From Budorcas taxicolor (taxonomy: Eukaryota; Chordata; Mammalia; Artiodactyla; Bovidae), in assembly GCF_023091745.1 (NCBI RefSeq), contig NC_068915.1, positions 50,402,001-50,466,000 of the forward strand: a stretch of 64,000 nucleotides of DNA, in the 5' to 3' direction. Position numbers and translations under genes: made by a program. The notes beneath the pieces were generated by a model. It had not been told where the DNA came from, ran no database searches, and was given only the letters and a program-made list of their open reading frames with translations. Below are positions 32,222 through 42,700 of this stretch, piece after piece; position 1 is the first letter of the stretch; every line of letters starts with the position of its first letter.

Positions 32222-32535
32222 GGGTTTCCCTGATAGCTCAGTTGGTAAAGAATCTGCCTGCAATGCAGGAGACCCTGGTTCAATTCCTGGGTCAGAAAGA
32301 TCAGCTGGAGAATGGATAGGCTACCCACTCCACTATTCTTTGTCCTCCCTTGTGGCTCAGCTATAAAGAATATGCCCACAGTGTGGGAGACCTGGGTTTG
32401 ATCCCTGTGTTGGGAAGATCCCCTTAAGAAGGGAAAGGCTACCTATTCCAGTATTCTGGCCTGGAGAATCCCATGGGCTGTATAGTCTATGGATTCCCAA
32501 AGTGTTGAACAAGGCTGAGCTACTTTCACTTTCAG
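32222..32535 (+). mobile_element. Bov-tA SINE with two tandem tRNA-like heads
   Basis: A first head (AGGGTTTCCCTGATAGCTCAG to CTCCACTATTCTT) is followed by a second head (CCTCCCTTGTGGCTCAG) and the complete BovB-derived tail ending CTACTTTCACTTTCAG. A 9-bp target duplication TCTGTTTGA lies at 32213-32221 and 32536-32544, so both heads arrived as one unit. This fits a Bov-tA2-type dimeric head. Confidence 0.9.
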
Positions 32536-32544
32536 TCTGTTTGA

Positions 32545-33149
32545 ATTGATCCCTGTTCCTCCCTTGTTTAGAAAGAATGTTCCTTTAAAATGTCATTTAG
32601 AAGTAAAACAAGAAAAAATAAAATTGTGAATTGAGATGTACACAATTTAACCTTTAGCAATAGGCAGTTCTAGAGCAGAAATTCTCAAATACTTGATTAT
32701 GTTAGTTTTAACAAACAGTCGATTTTTGCTCTCTCTGACTTTTGACAGTTACTTTAATTTGTCTGTATTTCTAATTTAGGATATTCAGGACAGCTTTGTT
32801 GTCATTGCTTTTAATTATTACATCACATCCTTTTATATGTAGGCTTGATCTAAGCAGAGAGAACAGCTTGGGGTGAGGTTGAATGGAATTACAGAAATCT
32901 CTGATTTAGGCAGGGAAATCCACTCACTGCCTCCCGACTTCACCACCCATCTTCCTCACAGGTTTCTTCTTGGAATGCAGTTTTCCCTCATTTCCAGAAA
33001 TGTCAGGCTTCTCTGGCTTTTTAGACCCCACTCAGGTTCAGTTAGTCCAGGAGCCCTCTTTCTCCTCCCCTCACCGTAGTCTCTTCTCACTCTTCAGAGC
33101 TCTCATAGTTTTACCTCCTGGGTTCTTGTCTTTTCCTCCTCAAGATTAA
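32545..33149. other. Unassigned sequence
   Basis: No repeat recognised. A pyrimidine-rich stretch near 32930-33100 contains a 68-codon frame (32873-33079) without recognisable motif. This stretch could belong to the L2 that may follow. Confidence 0.4.
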
Positions 33150-33345
33150 TCACCTGTTTACATGTATATATTTGTACACATAAAAATTTCCTCAGAGGGA
33201 AGACTGTGACTTTCGTTTCTTTGTATTTCCCCCCTGCCTCCCACGATGTCTTTCACGTGATTCGACTCTGTAACCTTTGGCATTCTTTCTAACACTGAGA
33301 TTCGATGATTCTAACAGTCAGCCAGTCAATAAATATTGATTGCTT
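33150..33345 (+). mobile_element. Possible L2 3' end
   Basis: A weak match to the sense L2 3' end: CTCAGAGGGAAGACTGTGAC, TTTCTTTGTATTTCCCCCCT, and a CAGTCAATAAATATTGATTG end. Divergence is high. Confidence 0.4.
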
Positions 33346-33949
33346 GGCTATCCAACCCATGGCATTTTTTGGTTAGGGCCCACATCATTCGTATTCTGTA
33401 GTGAGAGCAAATTACCTACGATGTGGAAGTGGTATGGTATTATCCAATCCCTTTCCTTCCATGGCCAATTCAGAGGCTGACTCACCATTTCAAAGCCCTC
33501 TTTTCCAAAGAATATAAATTAAACAGTACCAATGAATGGCCTTTATGTGTGTGTACTCTTACACAGGTAAATGGTTATAAACATCCCTTTCTTTGATTAG
33601 GTGGAATTTGTCTTATTTATTCCTTTTCTTTCTATGTTTTTCTTTTTTGTTGTTAGTTTAGATAACCTTCAGATATGTTGAAGTTGCTTATGTATTCACA
33701 AATTTAATTATGATAGAATCCTGACTCTAATAAATACACAGGCTTCTAGAACTGAGTTTCATAACACACTCATTTATAATCGTATAGAAAACTTGCATAG
33801 TTTTGCTTATTCCTGAAACAATGGCAAAAATAGACATTTTCAGTTATAACTTAGATGTATATTTTTAAAAGATTCAAAGTCAAATTTAAAAAACAATTAT
33901 CCAGAAACATGATGCTGAGGAATAACAATCTTTGATTAATAACCAAAGT
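33346..33949. other. Unassigned sequence
   Basis: No gene or repeat recognised. AT-rich. Confidence 0.4.
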
Positions 33950-34112
33950 CTTGGTTTGGGGCCCTGATTCTCCCATTATCTATGTGATTTTTATATAAGA
34001 AGATTAAGCTCTCTGTTCTTTAATTCCCTCTTATGTAAAATGAGCAAACTTATAATTGCTACTTCACAAGGACTTTGTGAGGGAAAGTTAAATAATTAAG
34101 TGCAATCTTGTA
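33950..34112 (-). mobile_element. MIR SINE fragment
   Basis: Reverse MIR: AAGCTCTCTGTTCTTTAATT, CCCTCTTATGTAAAATGAGC, TGCTACTTCACAAGGACTTT and AAGTTAAATAATTAAGTGC are all in the expected order. Confidence 0.7.
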
Positions 34113-34896
34113 ATAAACATCTATGCAGATGATATAGTAATGAATAATTATAATTTGAGTTTTGGTACCTCATTAATATGTCAAAATGGAGCAAAACATG
34201 ATCATATCATTCATTCAGAATTATCCTCATAGTCCTCCATTCACCAAATCCCATGTTAACCTTCTGTCTCACTTTCTATTTCAAATGATTTTCCATTATT
34301 TTTTTAAATAATAAAATTTCAGTCTTGATGATGGCTCTCCCTTGACTTAGCTCTGATATTATACATTTGCTGTAAAATATGAAAATCCACCCTGTGTTCC
34401 TAGATTGCAGAAACTACCATCAACTGCATTTTCTGGGTCATGAAATAGACTCTACTTTTTATATGATGCCTTTTACTTTCACCTAGATCTTAATATCAGT
34501 CAGAGAAAAAAATAATGAATATTCATAGAATACTTTTACATATTGCCAATTATATGCAAACACATTCAACAGACACTTGTACTTAATCTACACCAATTAC
34601 GTAGGTGTGTGACTTAGTTTTGAAGCATGCCTAATAAAAATAAGTACAAAATACATACAAGCTCCTTTCAAAATATATACATTTCCTTGTTTATGACTGG
34701 AATTTTTTCAGAATTATTAAGAGAGTGTTTATTCCTTTGTATGAGTGTTCGTTGTATTCTTGTACTTAAATCTGAATCTTATTCCTGTTCTCTGCATAAT
34801 TCAGCTTTCTTTTCCAAGCACTAGTCAGGGAGAAGGCCAGAGAAATCTGGAAAAGAACAAAGCTTTTATCATTTAACTTTTTATTGATATTTTGAA
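34113..34896. other. Unassigned sequence
   Basis: No gene or repeat recognised. AT-rich; a 65-codon frame at 34627-34824 has no motif. Confidence 0.4.
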
Positions 34897-34904
34897 AATT
34901 AATT

Positions 34905-34953
34905 TATTTTAATTGGAGGATAATTGCTTTACAATTTTGTGATGGTTTTTGAT
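34905..34953 (-). mobile_element. Tiny ruminant L1 3' fragment
   Basis: Only the final part of the L1 3' untranslated region in reverse: TATTTTAATTGGAGGATAAT, TGCTTTACAATTTTG and GATGGTTTTTG. AATTAATT on both sides (34897-34904 and 34954-34961) may be an 8-bp target duplication, but it is AT-rich and could be chance. Confidence 0.75.
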
Positions 34954-35058
34954 AATTAATTCCAAGCTTATTTCAGTCTCTTTGATTGGGAAATGGAAAC
35001 TGAGTGAGTTATAGAGATGGCCTGGTAAAACGTGCTCCAGGAATGGCTTGGTTTCATC

Positions 35059-35060
<2 letters not shown>

Positions 35061-35092
<32 letters not shown>
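35061..35092 (+). repeat. (TG)n microsatellite, 16 units
   Basis: This is an uninterrupted TG run. It is probably length-variable and can take Z-DNA form. Confidence 0.97.
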
Positions 35093-35093
<1 letters not shown>

Positions 35094-35193
35094 CTTGTTG
35101 CCTGGGTGATAGAAAAAAATTGAAGAGAATGGCTGGAAGGGGAAGACAAAAGCTGCATCTATACAACTTCAGCAGAATTGGACCTGACTGAAA

Positions 35194-35301
35194 GATTGGT
35201 TTGGTTTGATTTACTGGAGCCTATCTCCTCAGTGGGCAGTGATCTGAAAATTGCTTCCAGGGCCATTTTAATTAGCTGATTCAAATCAAAACAAACCAAT
35301 C
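35194..35301. repeat. Inverted repeat with 19-bp arms and 70-bp spacer
   Basis: The left arm GATTGGTTTGGTTTGATTT (35194-35212) and the right arm AAATCAAAACAAACCAATC (35283-35301) are complementary at 18 of 19 positions. The mismatch would be a G-U pair in RNA. The spacer is not low-complexity and includes CATTTTAATTAGCTGATTC, a homeobox-type motif. No repeat family is recognised. Confidence 0.85.
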
Positions 35302-36059
35302 CTGGTAACATCCATTTCTACCCTGACCCTCATCAATGACTGTTTGCAGAATGGTGATTCCTAAGTAGTTCTCCATGAGCTCAATAAGCGATTTGAGGTA
35401 TGCATTTTTGTTTTTAAACGTGAATCTTTAATGGTGAGGAAAGAATCCACTTTCTTGGCTTTAGTGACAGGTGAATATTAGTGCACAGCTGCATTTGTTC
35501 AGTGCATCAAAGCTTGAAACCACAAACGTGAAACCTGCCCTTCCATAGTTAATTTATGACATGAGAGAGCTCTTTTCCTCCGTATTTTAATAAGAGGATT
35601 TCATTATGTTTCATGGCAATGTGGTAAATGCATTCTGTTTCTTGGGTATGCTTTTAAAAGAATGTCAAGTCTTGAAAATAGAAGATGAAACGCTTTGATG
35701 CCTCTGATTTCCTCTGTTTTTATTGTTTTACTTATTCACTTATTGAAAACCTTGCAGAACATTTTAAATAGAATATTCCCTTTAAGGAAAGAAAAGAATG
35801 ACTGTTATACGGAAAAGGTTAAAAAGAGAAAATTAATGAAATTTTAAATGGACAGGCCAAGTTGAAAAAAATAGAAAAAGTGGGTAAAATAAAATGATAA
35901 TAAAATGAAGAATGTTAATACACCTCAAGAATGTCTGTTTCATAATCATATGACAAATAATAGAAAGTCAAAAACATGATTTCAAAATATTAAAATTAGA
36001 CATAAGTGGTACTGTAATGTGACCAGTATTGTGATTTGTTTAGCTAGCTATTTCCAACA
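35302..36059. other. Unassigned, repeat-poor sequence
   Basis: No gene or repeat recognised. Texture near 35340-35600 is mixed and may be conserved noncoding sequence. The distal half is A-rich. Confidence 0.4.
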
Positions 36060-36195
36060 GGTATTCATTCATTAGAGCAGTTTTATTAAGAGACAACCAT
36101 GTACCAACACTGAGAATAAAGTAGTAAACCATGGAAATGAGGTTTGTTCTTCTAGACTACACTGTAGCCTTGACAGGATAAAACAGTTAAGTGAA
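36060..36195 (+). mobile_element. Possible L2-type 3' fragment
   Basis: Weak match: TTAAGAGACAACCATGTACC, AACACTGAGAATAAAGTAGT, and TTCTTCTAGACTACACTGTA. The order fits an L2 3' end, but divergence is high. Confidence 0.45.
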
Positions 36196-36228
36196 TTACT
36201 TCACAAAGATAATTGTGTATGTATATAT

Positions 36229-36266
36229 GTGTGTGTGTGTGTGTGTGTGTGCGTGTGTGTGTGTGT
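36229..36266 (+). repeat. (TG)n microsatellite with one interruption
   Basis: A GT run of about 38 bases is broken by one GCG. It directly precedes a reverse-oriented SINE fragment whose tail would lie at this side. Confidence 0.95.
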
Positions 36267-36366
36267 AGTGCTCCTGCTCAGTCGCTAAGTCGTGTTCGTC
36301 TCTTTGTGACCCCGTAGACTATAGCCCACCAGGCTCCTCTGTCCATGGGATTCTCCAGGCAAAGAT
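36267..36366 (-). mobile_element. Bov-tA SINE 3' part, reverse
   Basis: The BovB-derived tail lies in reverse, from GCTCAGTCGCTAAGTCG to CCATGGGATTCTCCAGGCAA, and stops abruptly where a forward Bov-tA begins. The head is missing. Confidence 0.9.
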
Positions 36367-36586
36367 ATGGACTTCCCAGGTTGCTCAGTGGTAAAGAAGC
36401 TGCCTGCCAATATAGGAGTCTCAGAGGATTTGGGTTTGATTCCTGGGTCTGGAAGATCCCCAGAAGGAGGAAATGGCAACCCACTCCAGGATTCTTGCCT
36501 GAAGAATCCCATGGACAGAGGAGCCTGGTGGGCTACAGTCCATAGGATCGCAAAGAGTCAGACACGACTGAGCAACTTAGCACAAA
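36367..36586 (+). mobile_element. Bov-tA SINE, full length
   Basis: The head is TGGACTTCCCAGGTTGCTCAG and the end is GACTGAGCAACTTAGCACAA. With the reverse fragment at 36267-36366 it forms a head-to-head inverted pair, so its 3' part is complementary to that fragment. Confidence 0.92.
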
Positions 36587-36785
36587 CATGATAGGTAGTA
36601 CCTAACAGGATGATCTAATGTAGTCTAGTTGTGCATTATGGCTAAATCATTCTCATTGGTTTTGAAATAAAAAACAGTATCTGAAACTTTTAAATATATA
36701 GTTTTCATTTTTGTATAAAGAAGTTTTTAAATGACAAGCGTAGTGTATGGTTTGTGTTCTGATTAGATAACCTATGTTCGTCTTA

Positions 36786-36982
36786 GGGCTTCCCAGATGG
36801 CACTAGTGGTAAAGGAGACATAAGAGATGCAGGTTCAATCCCTGGGTGGGGAAGATCCTCTGGAGAAGGAAATAGCAACCCACTCCAGTATTCTTGCCTG
36901 GAAAATCCCATGGACAGAGGAGCCTGGTGAGTTACAGTCCATGGGGTTGCAAAGAGTTGCGAAGACTGAAGCGACTTAGCAC
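36786..36982 (+). mobile_element. Bov-tA SINE, full length
   Basis: The head is GGGCTTCCCAGATGGCACTA and the end is CTGAAGCGACTTAGCAC. A 12-bp target duplication ATGTTC(G/A)TCTTA lies at 36774-36785 and 36983-36994 with one mismatch. Confidence 0.93.
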
Positions 36983-36994
36983 ATGTTCATCTTA

Positions 36995-38299
36995 ACCTTA
37001 CAATCTAAATCATGAAAACTCACTCAGCATAGATTCCATGGTAAACTTGTCTTCCGTGTGTTATTGGCCAGAATATCTTTAATTATGTTAAGTTTTAAAA
37101 CTTGCTAGAGAAAGAAAATATACACTATTTCTAGAAAAGATAAAATTTAACTTAATAAATTAAGACATTTTAAAGCTGCTTAAATTTATACAGCTAATAT
37201 GGATAATCTGCAGTCAGAACAATTTTTAAGCATCTTATGCTCTTGAATATAAGCAATTTTAAAATTAGACATTACTTTTTTGTTCCATTTACTTTCAAAT
37301 GTGAGTTAGTTGGTTATTCAGTGAAAGAGTTCATTTACTTCTTTTCTAACCTTGATCCTCATGTGCTGATGCATTGTGACATTGGAAATTAGGTGCAGTA
37401 CTAATTTTTTTTTAAATTCTTAAAACATTCTAATTCTTTTGCTAGTGAACTGTAGCATTTTTATTTTATGGAAGTGATTTATTATCCTTTTTGACAGTGT
37501 TCAAAGTCATTAAAGCTTTTACTGACATCAATTGCATCATTAAACTGGAAACAATATTCTGTGCATTTTTTGTCAGAGAGCAGAGATCAGACTATTGGTC
37601 AGGCTCAAATTCAAAGCAATAAATATTCAGTACTATTTAAAACTCATATTGGCACCAAAACATTTTAAAGGAGTATTATCATTACTTTCATTTGTAAAAA
37701 AACAATACCTTTTTATGGTCATATTTTTGAAGGGGATAGTTTTAATAATTCATCCTTGACCATAAATCAGTGAACCATTTGTTGATGATGTGTAAAATGC
37801 TCAGATTTCCATGATTACATTTAGAAACTAGAGAGCTACTTTGAAGGGTGTGAACATTCAGATCAAGCTCACCTCCCAGAGAGTTTAGGGACAGTAAATT
37901 GTAAAAGAACTGATAACAAATTGCCATTTCATTCTTATTTGTATTTATAACATAAATAAAGCCAACAACACTTCTTTCCCTGACAGCCCCTCTCCTTTAA
38001 ATACTCAAAGCCTGAAAAACAATAATTCAATGTTTCTTTTACCATGCAAATATCTCTTGTCAAAGACGGAATCCAAGAGATTAGCCAACAGCATTGATGT
38101 AGATGCCCTAGGGTTGTTAATTGTAGCTGGAACAGTTATGTCTCTATGAATTCTAAAAGAGGTTATGGCCACTCCAAATACATCTTAAAGAAGGAAAGAA
38201 TACTATCAGCCAAAATATGCATCCAAGTTTTGGATATAGGCTAGCAAAACCCTACTCACATCCCTGTAAAGCAGACATATATTTTTGTATTTTTTATAG
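36995..38299. other. Repeat-poor block, first part
   Basis: I recognise no interspersed repeat. The parts at about 37430-37720 and 38030-38200 have mixed, non-repetitive texture. A perfect octamer site ATGCAAAT (POU-factor type) lies at 38044-38051. Conservation must be tested by alignment. Confidence 0.4.
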
Positions 38300-38369
38300 G
38301 TGGATACAGTGCAGACCACGAAACCCCCTGGCCACATTGAGGAATCGTGTAAAATGAATGTATGTGCTC
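38300..38369 (+). other. Possible 70-bp exon
   Basis: A T-rich acceptor (TTTTTGTATTTTTTATAG, ending 38299) and a strong donor GTAAGT (38370-38375) bracket 70 bp that is open in one frame. It reads VDTVQTTKPPGHIEES for the first 16 codons, then seven more codons, while the other two frames contain stops. The segment is richer in GC than its flanks. If the donor is skipped, the frame stops two codons later. I do not recognise the peptide, and AG dinucleotides upstream weaken the acceptor. It could be a rare or cryptic exon of a long transcript. Confidence 0.25.
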
Positions 38370-41300
38370 GTAAGTGAAGTCCATGGAATGTTCCAACTAA
38401 AGGTGTTGGATCCTAACAAACCTGGATTAGTCCTGTGTAAAAAGAAATCGATTCCCAAGGGGCAGGACCACTAGCTGAGTAAAATGAAGCTCTGATTTGG
38501 AAGAAAACAAAATGGCTTTAAAATAAATTCTCGGCAAAAAAGGAATCAAACGATAATTTGCAAATAGCTGGAAAAGAAAATTAAGCTCTCAGTATAGAAT
38601 AAAAAAGGGATGTGAGAGAGGTTTTTACAATCTTATCAATTACAATGGAGACACTGAATCAAATATCATCACATTCAAGAGTATGAAAAGAACAGGAAAT
38701 CCTTTTCCGTTGGTTTTCGCTTGAAAGGACTCAAGCAAAGAGTGAAGAAACATATCCTCTTACTTACTGTTTATAGTTAATAAGATGGAAATTATTATAG
38801 ATGTGATTTCATTTGCCTTGCTTGAACTAATTGGATGCATTATGTAGAAATCACCTGAGCCTGTGCTAGATCAACAAAGAAAATGGAAACATATACCTCA
38901 GGACTGAATTCTGAGAAAATTAGCTTGTTCCATACTATTTCACAAGGCTAAGAAGAAATACTGCTGCTAATCAGGGAAAATGAGAAACTAATGGACACAA
39001 GAGAAAATAAAATTTAGGTCAATCTGATACTTGTTGAAATAGAGTTTATTATGGTGTAAAAGCAGAAGATCAGGATATATCTCACAGACATTTGATACAA
39101 TTTCTGATTGAATTTAGGGTAAACCTTGTTAAGTGTTCTAGGAATGTACGGCCATTATTTAATAGGAAACTGGCCTTTTACATTTGTGGTCCTATGCCTT
39201 TAGGTATGCAGAGGAGGACGTTTTAGATTTTATTAAAGGTGAATTGCATGTGGGAAGTAACTCTTTGCATTATAGTTACTTACGCAATTGAAGATACTGT
39301 ATAAAGTCTAATTTGTGTATGGGCGTGAGTGTATATGTATGCATTTGTGTGTGTGCCTGTACGTATCAGTGGGAGAAGGTAAAACTTAAAGATTGACATT
39401 TGCACTTTGGTTTGTTACCTAGAATGTAAAGAGGTAGAGTAAACCGTCTTAAGCCATTTCCTATATGTCATGATCATATTAAAGATTATTATTCACAAAA
39501 GAAGCAGTTCTGAAGATAGAATGACTACTGCAAAAGCTCGCCAATTAAGTATGATATTTAATGCAATTGAGCCATTTAAATTAAGATAGTACTGATGTCT
39601 GAAAATAATGAGAGTAGGCTCCTGTGAAATCAGTTTGAAGATAGTTGGAAAGTCCTACTATATTACTTAAGATTTCTTTATTCAGTGACAGAGAATGTGA
39701 ATCATGGCTGCTCTTACAGATGAGACTGGGGAAATATTTGTGTTCTAACTTTTAAATATGCCAAGAAATTACATGTGTTTTTTTCCCCAATTTTTTTCAA
39801 TCTGAATTATACAAGTGACCATGCATTAACATAGATAAGATAGTATTTCAAACAGATTGATGTATTTTTTGAGGTCACTATGTGCCATAATAATTTTGAA
39901 ACTATTGTACTCTGGTATTTACATTCATTTCTCTTTATATTACTGATTAACCTTAGAGTTGAAATTTTTACTTCTTTTTTCTATGTGACAATCAACTGAA
40001 GCTGGTACCCTATCTATACTATTACAGGGATTTTGGTTTTTATGCTATTATAATAAATTATAAGTCTACAAGCTGTATAATTCTATTGTATTGAATATTT
40101 TTCTGTGGCCAAAATAATAAAAAAGTCTACTTTATAAAATGTCTGTATTTTTAATAGTCTCTTAAAACAAAATGAGATGTATATTTATGTTGCTGGTTTT
40201 AAACTATATTTTCCGCATCTTTACAATTTGAAAGTGAAAAGCTTAGCCACTTAAGATAAAAAGAAAAGGTTTGACAGAGATATATTTGAGAATGTTTGGA
40301 GAATAGCACCCTGAACAGGGTCAGGAGTCTTGATGCCAAATTTTACTCTGGTGCTAAATAGTCAGACTTGAGGATACGTTTTTTGCATTACCCGGTGCTA
40401 AGCTCCCTCACCCATAAAGGATGAGTTTGGACTGAACTATCAATTTTAAAATCATTTGCATTCTTAATTCCTGATAAATTAACTTAATTCTTAGGTTTTG
40501 ATATCTTAGAAATATTAACACCATGCTATAGAATGGTGATTATATCAATAATCAATAGGGATAATCCTTATTAAGAGAATCACATGCTGTTTTCCACTTA
40601 AATTGACCCAAATCTCAACCTGTGCCTTAGGAACAAGAAAAACTATGAATTTACAGTTGTTGCTGTTCCAGCCTTAGCTTGACTTAATAGAGATATGGAC
40701 TGACATACAAATAATCATGTCTGGAATCAATATCTCCTTCTAAGTTAACTGAACCAAGCGGCACCCAAGTACAAAATCACTCAATTTGTAATAGCGGAAA
40801 CCTTTTTGTACTTCATTGAGTTGAATGCATTCCCTGGCAGAATGTATTAAAGATCTAGAACCAGTTTTTCTTGCTCTTTACTGCTCAAGGATTGATCAAC
40901 ACATATAACTTCAAAAGCATTTTTGAACTTGGATCAGCCTGATTGGTTTCAGAAGAGAAAGAAACACTAGCCCCTGATGTTTATTGCCGAAGGCTCTTTT
41001 GACTAATAGTAATTCGCTGCTTAGGAGAAGCAACAGGCAGAGAAGTCTTACAACAGTTCTGATTTCACGATTGTTTATTCACAAAGTGCCTCATACAGAA
41101 AAACAGTACTTTTATTTTAGTTTCCTGCTACTACTCCAACTGAGAAAGGTCAGAGAAACAGTGGGAAGCAAAATGAAAGCATAGATATCTTGTGGATTTT
41201 TTTTCATTGCAGCATACTGACTTGCAAAATAGTGTCACCTTCAATATCACAGAGATGGCATGGATAATCTTCAAAGATCCTTATGCAGAAATTGGTCACT

Positions 41301-41799
41301 CTGAATTTTTTTTTTTTTCATTTAGGTGAATTTCTGGCCATTTATGGAACTGATATCGATAATAAAATTTAATTTTGTCAATTTAGTCTTTATTTTGCAA
41401 GATTAAAAATTTAAATGGGACCTATCAAACCTCTCCCAAGTCCTAGTATCTCTACATAAAACTTCTACACTTGTCCTATGCCTCTATCCATTTGGAAAAA
41501 AAAGAGAGGAAGGAGAGGAAACTAGACTTGGCTTGAGGGAAATGGCTACACAGAGCAGTATAATTGTGAATGGGAATTCCATTTGAAAAATTATGTCCAG
41601 AATCCATCAGATTGAATACACATGGATAAAAAAATATCATTGGGAATGAAAATTTGTTTTTAGTTATTGCAATTTTGGGGGGCTACTATTATTCTACTTC
41701 TCTGTTTTGGTATATATAGTCAAACAGATTTTCATATTTCTCTGATAATATTTTAAACTTAAGTTCCCAAGACCCTACTCTGTACAGATGATATAGTAA
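38370..41799. other. Repeat-poor block, second part
   Basis: About 3.4 kb has no recognisable SINE, LINE or DNA transposon. There is a degenerate TG-rich stretch near 39315-39365. One 66-codon frame (40984-41184) has no motif. The lack of ruminant insertions over so long a stretch contrasts with the rest of the window. Confidence 0.45.
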
Positions 41800-41985
41800 T
41801 TGCTCTGTTTAATATTTATATCAGCCTCATGAGGTTAGATACTATTATTGCATGAGACCCATTTTACAGATGAGGAAATGAGGAACAGAGAGTTTCGGTA
41901 AATTTGCAAAGCTACAGAATTAGCAGGAGATAGTGCTGAGCATTGAGCCCTGCCAGTCTGGTTTCAGAGGCCATATTCAATAGGT
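41800..41985 (+). mobile_element. MIR SINE
   Basis: A sense MIR with a well-kept core: CATGAGGTTAGATACTATTA, CCCATTTTACAGATGAGGAA, ATGAGGAACAGAGAG, and GAGCCCTGCCAGTCTGG. Confidence 0.88.
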
Positions 41986-42461
41986 GGGTCACAGCTTTCG
42001 TGGCAAACACTATTATAATTAGGAATTCAAGATATGTTCTGAAACTATTTGGGGGTGCAGAGATAAATTTTATGGTTCCCTAGATCACACATCTATTAAC
42101 TGTATGAGGCAGATTCAGAATGCATGACTTAGATGTGAAAGGTATTCAGATATTCTAGTTCACTGAAATATTGGATAAAGATGGAATCTGTGATGAAAGG
42201 TCTGCTCTAAATACTATATGAAGGGAAGAAGAGAAAAGTTTTTCTCTAACTTACTTGTTTTGCATGCTTAAAGTGTATTAATATAAACATGTACTATTTG
42301 CTGCAACTTCTTTTTAAATAAAGACTTTGCTGCTGGAATATGAGTGGACTGAGGAATATGTCAGCTGCATTCTTTGAATAGGGAGAGCTCCCAGTCTAAT
42401 GGAAATTCCAGCCGTGCAGGCTGAATGTTACAATGCCATGTGCTAAATGATGGGATATCAC
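41986..42461. other. Unassigned sequence
   Basis: No gene or repeat recognised. Confidence 0.4.
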
Positions 42462-42700
42462 AGTGGTTGAGTTCAGGGTCTGGAATCCAGGCTGCCTGAG
42501 TTTGAAACATGGTTCATGCACATAACTTGAGTGACTTTTGAACAAATAACATCTCTCTGCCTCCATTGCTTTGTATGTAATATGGAGTTAAAACAGTATC
42601 TACTTCATAAATTAGTTGTGATGATTAAATGAGATTCATCCAGGCAAAGTGAGTATGACATAACAAGAACTCAATAAACAATGGTATTATTAATTTTTTT
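42462..42700 (-). mobile_element. MIR SINE, nearly full length
   Basis: Reverse MIR: GGAATCCAGGCTGCCTGAG, a CATAACTTGAGTGACTTTTG segment, CATCTCTCTGCCTCCATTGC, GTTGTGATGATTAAATGAG and AAGAACTCAATAAACAATGG, in full order. Confidence 0.88.
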
